From positions 186,001 through 250,000 of the forward strand of contig NZ_JAKRGA010000001.1 of the NCBI RefSeq assembly GCF_022347785.1: a DNA stretch of 64,000 nt, in the 5' to 3' direction. The notes under the pieces are model-generated. The model did not search any database. It was given only the letters and a program-made list of their open reading frames with translations, and had not been told where the DNA came from. This document shows positions 1 to 8,236 of the stretch, piece after piece. This DNA comes from Psychrobium sp. MM17-31. Lineage in GTDB: Bacteria > Pseudomonadota > Gammaproteobacteria > Enterobacterales > Psychrobiaceae. The stretch's first letter is position 1; every line of letters begins with the position of its first letter. Both the position numbers and the translations under genes were made by a program.

Positions 1-2848
1 ATTGGCTAAGCTTATCTAAACTCAAGGCGATCCACTCATCATAAAGGCCCTGTGACGTTAACTTGGCATTGCTCTCAAATAACGCAATAGCCTGATCTTC
101 AAACGGGTAAGCCTGCTCTTCGAGCAAAATTTCGTACTGCTCTAACGCTAATTCATCTAAACCTGTTGGTCGTTGTGACTCCATCAAATCACTCGCAAGC
201 TGGCGATAAACCTGCGCCGTTTCGTAGTTAGACTGAGTAGAAAATGACGCCACGCGATAGTCAGACACTTTTTTATAAGCACTCAGTGTTTTCTCTAAGC
301 TTTTCGTCTTACGAGCTAAACTCGCCTGTAGCGGCAATTTAAGCTTAATTTTATCAAAATCCCTTTTCGCATCGCGGGCAAATACCAAGGCGCTTTGTGC
401 CGCAAGGAATTTAGATCGCGCAGTTTGCTCACTGCTAGCACTGTCATGTGCTTTGATCATTTTATTAAGCCAGAATCGATACTTTCTTTGCTCTTCCACT
501 TCAAGGTATTTGTCGCTAAGGCGATGCATCACTTCCATGTAACGGCTAAACGGCGCCTGATAGGTATTCGCATGGCGGCGCAACGTCAAAATGGTGTTTT
601 TATCATCACCAGCACGTTCGTAAAAAGAAGCCGTTAGGTAAAGCGCTTCTTGTTGCGCTGTCGATTTCTTCATACCGTTTGCGATGGCAAGACGTTGTGA
701 CGCAGCTTTATCCCAATCTTGCTGCTGCTCATAGATTGAGGCCAGCTGGACATCGATATTCTTAGCAAGCTCGTCTTGCGGATAGCGAGTTTTAAATGCA
801 ATTAGCTGAGTGACCGCATCTTCAAACGACTTAAGCTGATAAAGGTATTGCGCTGCATTGTAATGGGCAAGTTTGCGCACTGGCGAATCAGGTGTTTTAC
901 TTAACACCTGCAAGTAAAAATCCACCGCTTTTGCCAGCTGTTTGTTGGTTGCTAGTTGCTCTGCGTATTTAAATAAACTGGCGGCCAAATTGTTAGCAAT
1001 TACAGTCTTTCTATCATCCGCTTGCGACAGCTGGGCTAACACACTTTCGTATTCAGAAATCGCTTGTTGATAGTTGCCTTGGTTGTACACACTGTGCGAT
1101 TTGATTAATTGCGCATCTAGCATGCGTCCTTGCTCAATTGGCTCTTGCCAATTAGCGAGATTATCAACAACCTCAATAGCGTCTGAATATCGCGCTTGTG
1201 CATAGCGATGATTCATTAAATCGAACATCACATCGACCGCTCGCTCATCACCGCTGAAAATATTAGCAAACTGCAGGACGTTGCGCTCTTGTTCACTTAG
1301 CTCAAACTTGCCTAACTCGTTAGGCACAGGCTTTGGCATGATAGCGCCTGCATTGAGTTGGTTAAACGCTAAAATCGCGGCATAAGCGGCGTCGGCACGT
1401 TTACCGCGCTCACGGCCAAACTTTTGATCAGCTCCGTAGGCAAAATGATTATAAACATCAATCGCGCGTAGCCATTGCTCACTAGCGAATAAACTTTCGC
1501 CATAGAGAAATGCTAATTCAGCGTCATCGTTAAAGGTACGTTGATATTGCAACAATAAATCTGCAGCTTTAGCGTATTCGGCAACCTGTTCTCGTTTATC
1601 ATTAGCATTTTGCGCTAAACGATACTGATCAAGCGCCATTTCCGAGAGATACGCTTTAAGGGTAGGCCCAAACTCCTGCTGACGTTGTTCGCTCCACTTG
1701 CCCCAATACGGCCCATCGATGCCGTAACTAGCCACATACTTCGCCTTTTCCGCTTTAGCTAATGTCGGGAAGCGCCCTTGCTGATAGATGTCTACTTTAT
1801 TAATGGCGAACTGCGGTGACCAAAAATGCGCTGGATAATTACTAACAAATACATCGTAAGTATGCGCGCTATCTCGATAACGCTTATCGATTAGTAATTG
1901 CTCTGCCATCACCTTGAAATGTAGATACTCAAAATAGCGACCGCCGATAGACTGATAGTGTTTCGCTAAACTGGTTGCGCCCTCACTATTGGCAAAAATA
2001 AGATTCATTACCTTAAATGCGTCACTCACCAACTGCTTACTAGAGACAGGTAAACTATCGAGTGATAGTTGAGTGGTCGCTTTAGTCGGTAAATTTAAAT
2101 CGAGTATTTCGCTAAACTTGGCTAGCGACGGCTTCGGTTGCTCAAGTTTATAATGGGCCCAGCCCAGCATGTAGAGCGCAGTTTGGTAATATGGCGAGCT
2201 AAAATCGCTAGTCGTTGTCGCACGATCAACAATCAACTGATAGGCCTCAACCGCTTGACGATAGTTTTGCTGCGAAAATAAATATTCGCCCCGTCTAAAG
2301 TTAAGCTCGTCACTGGCTAAATTTTGCTCTGGAAATTTCTCCGATAGTTGAGACAAGAGCTCAAAACTTTGCGCGGCTTCACCTTGAAGTTCATGGGCTT
2401 TGGCCAGTTCATACATTACCGTTTGATTTAAAGCGCTGTCAGGGTATTGGCTTAGCCACGCTTTGTAGGCATTAATTGCGCTATCGTAATAACCGTTTGC
2501 GCCCTGTGCCAATGGTTCACCAACTTCCTGCGCACGCTCGGCTTTAATCGCCAATAATTGAGCGAGCCGATAATCGATTTTTTCGCGCAATTCGGGCGCT
2601 TGGGTTATCTCTACCAAATGCTGGTAGTCTGTAATCATTTTATCGAGGCTAGGTGCAGGTTGCAGCGTCTTAGCATTGGACGCCTGCACTTTAATTAAAT
2701 CACCTAACGTAGGCTTTTTAACCACGGCAACAGCGTTGGCATTTGGATTTTGCTTAGTGCTATCAACCACCGGAGAGTCGTCCGCATTGACACCAAATAC
2801 CGACAACGCAATTGTAGATAAGCAAAGATATGGCGTAAGTAATTTCAT
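1..2848 (-). CDS. Tetratricopeptide-repeat exported protein (3' end beyond window)
   Basis: Open frame of about 949 codons read from ATG at 2848 to the left edge without a stop, so the C-terminus is missing. The N-terminus is a clear Sec signal peptide (MKLLTPYLCLSTIALSVFGVNA, cleavage before DD). The mature part is almost all helical, with repeated TPR-like A/Y/L-spaced helix pairs such as SPYYQTALYMLGWAHYKLE and a run of YDSAINAYKAWLSQYPDSAL type units, so a periplasmic scaffolding role is likely. It starts 1 nt after the stop of the 603-aa gene, so the two are translationally coupled. The specific function is unknown. Large TPR proteins of this type often neighbour ExbB/ExbD/TonB-like genes in gammaproteobacteria, but none is visible here. 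Confidence 0.75.
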   Translation of the reverse strand, partial: MKLLTPYLCLSTIALSVFGVNADDSPVVDSTKQNPNANAVAVVKKPTLGDLIKVQASNAKTLQPAPSLDKMITDYQHLVEITQAPELREKIDYRLAQLLAIKAERAQEVGEPLAQGANGYYDSAINAYKAWLSQYPDSALNQTVMYELAKAHELQGEAAQSFELLSQLSEKFPEQNLASDELNFRRGEYLFSQQNYRQAVEAYQLIVDRATTTSDFSSPYYQTALYMLGWAHYKLEQPKPSLAKFSEILDLNLPTKATTQLSLDSLPVSSKQLVSDAFKVMNLIFANSEGATSLAKHYQSIGGRYFEYLHFKVMAEQLLIDKRYRDSAHTYDVFVSNYPAHFWSPQFAINKVDIYQQGRFPTLAKAEKAKYVASYGIDGPYWGKWSEQRQQEFGPTLKAYLSEMALDQYRLAQNANDKREQVAEYAKAADLLLQYQRTFNDDAELAFLYGESLFASEQWLRAIDVYNHFAYGADQKFGRERGKRADAAYAAILAFNQLNAGAIMPKPVPNELGKFELSEQERNVLQFANIFSGDERAVDVMFDLMNHRYAQARYSDAIEVVDNLANWQEPIEQGRMLDAQLIKSHSVYNQGNYQQAISEYESVLAQLSQADDRKTVIANNLAASLFKYAEQLATNKQLAKAVDFYLQVLSKTPDSPVRKLAHYNAAQYLYQLKSFEDAVTQLIAFKTRYPQDELAKNIDVQLASIYEQQQDWDKAASQRLAIANGMKKSTAQQEALYLTASFYERAGDDKNTILTLRRHANTYQAPFSRYMEVMHRLSDKYLEVEEQRKYRFWLNKMIKAHDSASSEQTARSKFLAAQSALVFARDAKRDFDKIKLKLPLQASLARKTKSLEKTLSAYKKVSDYRVASFSTQSNYETAQVYRQLASDLMESQRPTGLDELALEQYEILLEEQAYPFEDQAIALFESNAKLTSQGLYDEWIALSLDKLSQ

Positions 2849-2849
2849 G

Positions 2850-4661
2850 TTATTGCGCTACCCCACCCTGCTCTTTAACAAACTGACGATTAAAACTGGC
2901 ATCATTAATTCGCACCAGTGCGAGTTTAGCGTCGACAATAAAACGGGCAAGTTCAATGGACTCTTGCGCGTAAAACTGCGTTATTTTCTGCTCTATATCG
3001 TTAATGATTTGTTGCTTAACTGGCATAATTGCCAATTGTTGCTCAGTAATATCGGCACTAATTGTTACCATGCTCGCTAATTGTTGTTCCATTACCGACA
3101 CCTTAGCTAAATAATCTTGGAGTATTTGATAGGCCAAATTGTTGTCGGTGAGTTGATTATTTAAGTCGGTAATCGCGGCTCTAGTTTGCGCTAGATGCTC
3201 CGAGAAGTTACTAAAACTATGCCACCAAACAATTCGCTGCATTAAAGTAACGCGTCGCTCAGATGCAGTGTTTTTTTGTCCCGCTCGTTTTAAAAACACC
3301 ATGCGCGCAAAGGTATTGTCAATTCGTTCTTGCAGTTCCAAATACTCTTGCGACAAAAAGAAGTGACCATTGCGCTCTGCTTCTGCTTTATCAACACTAG
3401 TCACTATTACCGCGCGCTGCGCTGTCGTATCAGCAATGCGTGCCTCTAAGCCGTCAATGACACTCGCATTTAACAATTCACTGATCATCTTGATCTGATG
3501 GTTTAGTAAAAAATTAAAGGCAGCAATTGTCTGCAGTTGCTGATTATAATCCATCTCCATCTCAGTTAATTGCGTGTATTGTCGATTAGCATTAACCAAA
3601 GACTGACTTGCGAGTAAGGCGACAAAGTTCTCGTTGTTCTGCTCGCCAAAGTAATTACATAAGCTCGTCTGCGGATCGGCAAGCAGAGTCGCAAAACACG
3701 CCGATTGTTGTTTAAGGTTTGTTGTCAAGTCAGCTTGTGCTGCCAAGCGCTGCTGAGCTTTTACAATGCCATCAACAAGCAGATTAATCGCTGAAACTTC
3801 ATTGCCAGCACGCTCGTGTGCATAAGCATTACCTAGCACGGCTTCATAATAAAAAACGCTCGGGTCTCCACTCTCAAGCACACGCTTAAATGCCGCATTG
3901 GCATTGTCGTATTGTGACGTGAGATTAAACGCCAAACCCAAGCCCAATGTCGCGCTGTTATCTACCGTCGAATTTATAGAAATATTACTAAAACTAGCAA
4001 TGGCATTTTCAGCATCATCCTGTGCTAAAAATTGATAGCCCAAATTATGCAGCGCTTGATCTTTAAATACTTGCTGACTCTCACCAATAGCTTGCACCTT
4101 TGAAAGTAGTGAAGTTAACTGCGCATCCGCTTCTTTATCTCCGCTTAGGCTTTGCAACCACGCAGCGTCTAATTCAGAGCCTTGGGTTAAGCTGGCTTCT
4201 GGCGTTTTTTCATGAAGCGCCAATTGTACTCGCGCGTATAAATAACGATATTGGTCACGGAGCACTGGTGGGATATCATCTTCAACAATGGCTAGCAAAC
4301 GCTCAGTCTGTGTCCAATTTTCAAGTGCGGATTGCTCTTGGGCTAGCGATAAAATGGCTTGTACATTCACCGTATCATCAAGATCTAAATTCGACACAAA
4401 TAATTCATTGCCATTTATAACTTGCAATAGGCTTTCGAGGTAACGATGCGTTCTAAACTGGTTGGTGTTGTCTCGATTAACCTTGATCATCGACAAGGAT
4501 TTTAAGGCCTGCTGGTAATCTTGCTGATAATAGTGAAATAACACATCTCTGTAATCAGGAGAGCTACTAACAATAGGTTCTACTGCCACAGGAGCCATGT
4601 CTTGTGCACAAATTGACGACGTGCACATCGTCATCATTAAGAAAACAACCAACCGTTTCAT
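2850..4661 (-). CDS. Exported helical/TPR-like protein, 603 aa, function unknown
   Basis: Signal peptide MKRLVVFLMMTMCTSSICAQ at the N-terminus, then an all-helical protein. The first ~300 residues contain TPR-like units (YYQQDYQQALKSL; ATLGLGLAFNLTSQYDNANA; AYAHERAGNEVSAINLL). The C-terminal half has long Gln/Ala/Leu-rich helices that look like coiled coil. No catalytic motif was recognised. It is the middle gene of a minus-strand operon: 11 nt separate it from the upstream 168-aa gene and 1 nt from the downstream large TPR gene. Inference: part of an envelope protein complex made with its two neighbours. I do not recognise a named family with certainty. Confidence 0.75.
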   Translation of the reverse strand: MKRLVVFLMMTMCTSSICAQDMAPVAVEPIVSSSPDYRDVLFHYYQQDYQQALKSLSMIKVNRDNTNQFRTHRYLESLLQVINGNELFVSNLDLDDTVNVQAILSLAQEQSALENWTQTERLLAIVEDDIPPVLRDQYRYLYARVQLALHEKTPEASLTQGSELDAAWLQSLSGDKEADAQLTSLLSKVQAIGESQQVFKDQALHNLGYQFLAQDDAENAIASFSNISINSTVDNSATLGLGLAFNLTSQYDNANAAFKRVLESGDPSVFYYEAVLGNAYAHERAGNEVSAINLLVDGIVKAQQRLAAQADLTTNLKQQSACFATLLADPQTSLCNYFGEQNNENFVALLASQSLVNANRQYTQLTEMEMDYNQQLQTIAAFNFLLNHQIKMISELLNASVIDGLEARIADTTAQRAVIVTSVDKAEAERNGHFFLSQEYLELQERIDNTFARMVFLKRAGQKNTASERRVTLMQRIVWWHSFSNFSEHLAQTRAAITDLNNQLTDNNLAYQILQDYLAKVSVMEQQLASMVTISADITEQQLAIMPVKQQIINDIEQKITQFYAQESIELARFIVDAKLALVRINDASFNRQFVKEQGGVAQ

Positions 4662-4672
4662 ATCGAAAATTC

Positions 4673-5179
4673 CTAAAGACGTGATACGGAAATTGCTGCA
4701 GGTTGGGTGCCAGCGGCATCTACCACATTAATACTCAAAGACAACGGCTTGTTACTCTTGTAAAGACCTGCTTCACCTTCAAGCACAATAGTTTGTTGTT
4801 TACTATCGATGCTTTTCGCAACTGCTTTAAAGACGTGTTCGCCAACCTTTAGATTCCCCAAATACAATCGCTGCATACCACCAAGATCTAAGGCATGGTT
4901 GTCTTCGCTATTGTATATAAAACTGGTCACGCGCTGATCGTCGATGTACAAATCCAATTGACTGAGGGCTAGGTTCTTAGCTAATTTTTTAGAAACGTAA
5001 ATTGCGACTTGGGTTGTTGAAGGGTAAAGAAGATCTTGCTCTAACTGCGCCAAATCCTTATGGAGTTTTACCGCCTGTTGCTTGAGCGCCTGAATCTTGC
5101 CAGCGACACTCGTTTTTTCCGCAGCCATCACATGACTTGATGCCGTCAACAACAAAACAATCAACAATAATCTTTTCAT
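4673..5179 (-). CDS. Small exported protein with N-terminal coiled coil, 168 aa
   Basis: First gene of the three-gene minus-strand operon. Signal peptide MKRLLLIVLLLTASSHVMA, then a predicted coiled coil (about residues 22-50, heptad-like IQALKQQAVKLHKDLAQLEQ). A beta-rich domain follows, with VAIYVSKKL, LDLYIDDQRV and the conserved-looking GGMQRLYLGNLKVGEH. I recall relatives in Shewanella and other gammaproteobacteria that have been mislabelled as AraC regulators. This one has no helix-turn-helix and is plainly exported. The beta domain may be a small periplasmic binding or adaptor domain working with the two TPR-like products downstream. Function unknown. Confidence 0.72.
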   Translation of the reverse strand: MKRLLLIVLLLTASSHVMAAEKTSVAGKIQALKQQAVKLHKDLAQLEQDLLYPSTTQVAIYVSKKLAKNLALSQLDLYIDDQRVTSFIYNSEDNHALDLGGMQRLYLGNLKVGEHVFKAVAKSIDSKQQTIVLEGEAGLYKSNKPLSLSINVVDAAGTQPAAISVSRL

Positions 5180-5231
5180 GAAATTTCCTATCAGTTAGCG
5201 CTATCACAAACTTTTTAACTTTGCACTGGTC

Positions 5232-5393
5232 ATACCAATCACATTAAATCCTTGAGCATTTTTCACGGTCTAAATGAATGATAACTGCGTTATTTATTTT
5301 TCAAATAGAACAACTATTTATCAAAATAAAAGCTTTGTTCTAATCCATTTATCCGCGTTACAAAATTGATCACTTATTCAATCAAATTGGTAT
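5232..5393. repeat. Intergenic element bounded by ATACCAAT inverted repeat
   Basis: The left end ATACCAATcacATTaaAT (from 5232) is mirrored at the right end, where the reverse complement reads ATACCAATttgATTgaAT (to 5393). The 162-bp interior is AT-rich with no ORF. A shorter element with the same ATACCAAT start lies at 57008-57094. The arrangement resembles the short palindromic or MITE-like repeats scattered in Alteromonadales genomes. Element identity is inferred from form only. Confidence 0.5.
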
Positions 5394-5653
5394 TAAGTTT
5401 AATCTAGGATTTTTGATATTCAGCAGGAAAGGTCAACAAATAAATCCTTTTCTACATCTGTCAAAACATCCACTATTGCGGGACATTTTGCATCGTATCA
5501 ATCCAAAACTTAGTATCAAGGTGGCAGTATGTTTATCAACCCAAATACTAAGTGGGGCGAAGCGCTGAAACCTCTCCGCCAAAACGCCGTGAGTATACTA
5601 TCTTTTCACTGCAAAAAGATAGTAAGCCATGGCAATACAATATGTTAGCAGGG
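5394..5653. other. Non-coding stretch with two hairpins
   Basis: No plausible gene. A 9-bp stem ACTTAGTAT/ATACTAAGT joins 5508-5516 to 5545-5553. A perfect 11-bp stem TACTATCTTTT/AAAAGATAGTA lies at 5596-5624 with a 7-nt loop. The second stem is downstream of the minus-strand permease gene but is not followed by a clear T-run on either strand. Together with the repeat at 5232-5393 this makes a 474-bp gap between genes. The part around 5440-5500 could be a remnant of a mobile element, but I cannot show it. Confidence 0.4.
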
Positions 5654-6691
5654 CTAGCTTGCGCTTTGCTCTTCACCGCCGAGCAATAATGCCAGCCATC
5701 GTGTAGAGTTATTTGATTCTAGTCCAATTTTTAGAATCATGGTCAGTGGTACTGACAATAACATCCCAACGGTGCCCAATAACCAGCCCCAGAAAATTAA
5801 CGATAAAAATACCACGAGCGTTGATAAACCAAGTCCTTTACCCAAAAAGCGCGGCTCTACGGCATTGCCCATGACCACATTAACCACCAAGTAAAGTGCA
5901 ACGACACCGCCGGCCCATCCAATTCCCAATTGGATAACGGCAAGTAAAACCGCAGGCACGGCCGCAATTATCGAACCGATATTGGGAATATAGTTTAACA
6001 AGAACGCCAATACGCCCCACAACACCCAATAATCAAGACCAATGGCCCAGAGTACCAATCCGATAATGGTCCCTGTCGCCATACTCACCATGGTTTTAAT
6101 GGCAAGATATTGGTTAACTGATAGCAAAAACTGATCGATTTGCGCCATACGCATATCAGCGTCATCTAGAGCGACGTGAAGTTTTTTTGGAAATGACGAT
6201 GCTTCAGTGAGCATAAATATCACCGTTAGCAAGATTAAAAATAAATTCGCCATCACGCCGCCAAATCCGCCGACAATCATTGTCACCACATTCATTGCAG
6301 CGCCAGGATCAAAATATTCAGTTAGCTGATTAAGCTCTACTGGAAAGTTATATTCCGCCAGTTGATTCGACAAACCACCAAATCGCTCTGTTAATTGCGC
6401 TTGATAGGCAGGTAGCTGACTAGAAAAGTCGTTCACCGCCTTGCCGACAAGGTTTGCTAACCACATCCCTGCTAACACCACAAAGCTGATTATCAAACCA
6501 ATTGCGACACCTTTAGGTACGCGACGAGTTGTTAACCAATTAAGCGCGGGATTACAGATGATGGCAATAAACACTGAAAGGATAAAAGGAACGATAACTG
6601 GGCTAGCGGTTTTAATTCCCGCGAGAATAATAACCACAGACGCTAACATTAAAGCGGTTTTTAACGAAGGAGACAGTTGAGTTTTCGGCAC
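5654..6691 (-). CDS. AI-2E family transporter (PerM/YdiK-like permease)
   Basis: 345-aa polytopic membrane protein with about seven to eight hydrophobic segments. An N-terminal hairpin (residues ~10-90) is followed by a soluble amphipathic stretch (~90-130) and a C-terminal bundle. The bundle carries family hallmarks such as FLLNYIPNIGSIIAAVPA and the GNAVEPRFLGKGLGLSTLVVF loop, then WGWLLGTVGMLLSVPLT. Length fits the family. Members have been linked to AI-2 export, Na+/H+ exchange or unknown substrates, so substrate cannot be assigned. The gene stands alone, divergent from folX across about 100 bp. Confidence 0.9.
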   Translation of the reverse strand: MPKTQLSPSLKTALMLASVVIILAGIKTASPVIVPFILSVFIAIICNPALNWLTTRRVPKGVAIGLIISFVVLAGMWLANLVGKAVNDFSSQLPAYQAQLTERFGGLSNQLAEYNFPVELNQLTEYFDPGAAMNVVTMIVGGFGGVMANLFLILLTVIFMLTEASSFPKKLHVALDDADMRMAQIDQFLLSVNQYLAIKTMVSMATGTIIGLVLWAIGLDYWVLWGVLAFLLNYIPNIGSIIAAVPAVLLAVIQLGIGWAGGVVALYLVVNVVMGNAVEPRFLGKGLGLSTLVVFLSLIFWGWLLGTVGMLLSVPLTMILKIGLESNNSTRWLALLLGGEEQSAS

Positions 6692-6798
6692 GGTAACATC
6701 GTAATAATTAAAATAATATTAAGTAATTTACGCACTAACGGTTGCAAAAACAACACAAAATGGCCTTAATGGAGGGAATTCAACAAATAAGGATTATT

Positions 6799-7161
6799 AT
6801 GAACAGTGAACTGGCCGTTATTCGGATCAAAAATTTACGCCTACGAACTTTCATTGGTATTAACGACGATGAAATTGCCAATCGTCAAGACGTTATCATT
6901 AACGTAAAAATTCAATACCCTGCGGAAAAAGCAACATTAAGCGATAACATGGACGATGCCCTTAATTATCGCACCATCACCAAGAAAATTATTGCCCTAG
7001 TCGAAAATAACAAATTTGGCTTGCTCGAAAAAATGACTCACGACGTGCTAGCCATCGCCAGCGAACATCCGTGGGTGACTAGTGCAACCGTAGAAATCGA
7101 TAAACCGCATGCCCTACGCTTCGCCGATTCGGTATCACTAGAGCTAACTTATCAAGCATAA
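6799..7161 (+). CDS. folX: Dihydroneopterin triphosphate 2'-epimerase
   Basis: 120-aa pterin-binding T-fold enzyme that epimerises 7,8-dihydroneopterin triphosphate, as in E. coli FolX. The translation tracks E. coli FolX closely from memory: [14 protein letters not shown] near the N-terminus, [34 protein letters not shown] and the ending [12 protein letters not shown]. These features favour FolX over the aldolase FolB. The longest frame opens at 6742, but the ATG at 6799 matches the family N-terminus and follows an AAGG ribosome site about 7 nt upstream, so I chose it. Convergent with the tRNA operon. Confidence 0.9.
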   Translation: MNSELAVIRIKNLRLRTFIGINDDEIANRQDVIINVKIQYPAEKATLSDNMDDALNYRTITKKIIALVENNKFGLLEKMTHDVLAIASEHPWVTSATVEIDKPHALRFADSVSLELTYQA

Positions 7162-7225
7162 TTGAAATAGAGATCCATGGATGGATTAGAAATATTTATA
7201 GTTTTATTTAGATACTTGATACGAA

Positions 7226-7311
7226 TGGTGCCCGGGGACGGACTTGAACCGTCACACTCTATGAGCGGGGGATTTTAAATCCCCTGTGTCTACCAATTCC
7301 ACCACCCGGGC
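7226..7311 (-). tRNA. tRNA-Leu(TAA), copy 3 in operon order
   Basis: The minus strand reads GCCCGGGTGGTGGAATTGG at the 5' end. Its anticodon stem GGGGA/TCCCC encloses the loop TTTAAAA, giving anticodon TAA. It has a long class II variable arm (CTC ATA GAG), a TTCAAGT T-loop and encoded CCA. The 86 bases are identical to the copy at 7441-7526. It is the last gene of the tRNA operon; no convincing terminator hairpin follows in 7162-7225. Confidence 0.97.
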
Positions 7312-7440
7312 TTCGAGTGTTGACGCAAGGTCAAAATTGTGGACAGTTTTAGCGAAACTAAAACCAACAAATTGTATTCAACAATTTATTCAAATAAACA
7401 ATCATTCAATTTAGAAACATTTGATTATTTGGATAAATGA

Positions 7441-7526
7441 TGGTGCCCGGGGACGGACTTGAACCGTCACACTCTATGAGCGGGGGATTTTAAATCCCCT
7501 GTGTCTACCAATTCCACCACCCGGGC
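7441..7526 (-). tRNA. tRNA-Leu(TAA), copy 2
   Basis: Same sequence over all 86 bases as the copy at 7226-7311, including the variable arm and encoded CCA, indicating a recent duplication or gene conversion. The two copies are separated by 129 bp of AT-rich spacer. Confidence 0.97.
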
Positions 7527-7570
7527 AGGATGTCTGCAATGCAGATATGTGGTCAATTTCTTATAAGAAA

Positions 7571-7620
7571 TTGGAGCGTCTTTCGAGGTACTAAATTTGT
7601 TGACCTTGAGGTTCGCTTAT
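7571..7620 (-). pseudogene. Decayed tRNA-Gly remnant
   Basis: The plus strand TTGGAGCGTCTTTCGAGGTA matches the 3' end of the neighbouring tRNA-Gly genes (TTGGAGCGACTTACGAGGTT) at 17 of 20 positions, including the encoded CCA. Degraded similarity continues through TTGACCTTGAGGTTCGC to about 7620. The anticodon arm is broken and the 5' half is missing, so it cannot fold as a tRNA. It sits where a Gly gene would be expected before the second Leu copy, so it marks an old duplication of a Gly-Leu unit. Confidence 0.7.
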
Positions 7621-7659
7621 CTCTTAATTCCTGATATCACTTAACATCAGAAAATAATT

Positions 7660-7735
7660 TGGAGCGACTTACGAGGTTCGAACTCGTGACCTCGACCTTG
7701 GCAAGGTCGCGCTCTACCAGCTGAGCTAAAGTCGC
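7660..7735 (-). tRNA. tRNA-Gly(GCC), copy 2
   Basis: 76 bases with encoded CCA. The minus strand starts GCGACTTTAGCTCAGCTGG, carries the anticodon loop TTGCCAA (anticodon GCC) closed by CGACC/GGTCG, and has a T-arm with GTTCGAA. The discriminator base is U, as in glycine tRNAs. It differs from copy 1 (7969-8044) by a compensatory pair in the anticodon stem (CGACC/GGTCG versus CAACC/GGTTG). Confidence 0.97.
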
Positions 7736-7755
7736 ATAAAACCTTGAAACTAAGA

Positions 7756-7840
7756 TGGTGCCCGGGGACGGACTTGAACCGTCACACCCGAAGGCGGGGG
7801 ATTTTAAATCCCCTGTGTCTACCAATTCCACCACCCGGGC
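7756..7840 (-). tRNA. tRNA-Leu(TAA), copy 1
   Basis: 85 bases with encoded CCA; anticodon loop TTTAAAA, anticodon TAA. The body matches the other two Leu copies, but the variable arm is different (GCC TTCG GGT type in place of CTC ATA GAG). It corresponds in position to leuZ of the E. coli glyW-cysT-leuZ operon. Confidence 0.97.
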
Positions 7841-7875
7841 ATCTTAGTATTCTTATTGATATCAATCCAAGTAAA

Positions 7876-7949
7876 TGGAGGCGGGTCCCGGAGTCGAACC
7901 GAGGTAGACGGATTTGCAATCCGCTGCATGGCCACTCTGCCAACCCGCC
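7876..7949 (-). tRNA. tRNA-Cys(GCA)
   Basis: 74 bases with encoded CCA. The minus strand begins GGCGGGTTGGCAGAGTGG, has the anticodon loop TTGCAAA with GCA, and a T-arm with GTTCGAC. Single copy, placed second in the operon like cysT of E. coli. Confidence 0.97.
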
Positions 7950-7968
7950 GATATCATTTTTGTTAATT

Positions 7969-8044
7969 TGGAGCGACTTACGAGGTTCGAACTCGTGACC
8001 TCAACCTTGGCAAGGTTGCGCTCTACCAGCTGAGCTAAAGTCGC
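7969..8044 (-). tRNA. tRNA-Gly(GCC), copy 1
   Basis: 76 bases with encoded CCA, anticodon loop TTGCCAA (GCC), discriminator U. First gene of the six-tRNA operon, corresponding to glyW. Its 5' end lies about 80 bp downstream of the promoter at 8123-8150. Confidence 0.97.
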
Positions 8045-8122
8045 ATTTCAAATTAACTTATCAGAAGACTCATTGTTGGTACTACGTTTTGTGTAGTGCC
8101 GTGTTGTCATCCGATGCAGCGC

Positions 8123-8150
8123 ATTCTAATGATTTATTAATGTGAGTCAA
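8123..8150 (-). promoter_or_regulatory. Promoter of the tRNA operon
   Basis: On the minus strand TTGACT (8150-8145) is followed by a 16-nt spacer and TAGAAT (8128-8123). GCGCTGC follows directly: a GC-rich discriminator, as in stringently controlled stable RNA promoters. It lies between pgsA and the first tRNA-Gly, so the tRNAs need not depend on pgsA transcription. Confidence 0.7.
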
Positions 8151-8236
8151 CAATGTTTTTTATCTTTTTATTTCACTTGGACAAATATCCAACGAAAAGC
8201 GCAAGATTAGTGCAAAATGACTTTTAAATAAACGGT

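Noticed and set aside
2676-3080. 134-aa plus-strand ORF with a signal-like N-terminus
   Set aside because: Entirely antisense to the coupled TPR genes at 1-4661, which have good signal peptides and tight spacing.
7637-7834. 65-aa minus-strand ORF beginning MVELVDTGDLKSP
   Set aside because: It is a translation across tRNA-Leu and tRNA-Gly genes, a well-known false ORF.
7744-7998. 84-aa plus-strand ORF with GTDLNRHTRRRGILN
   Set aside because: Antisense translation of the tRNA genes; another common annotation artefact.
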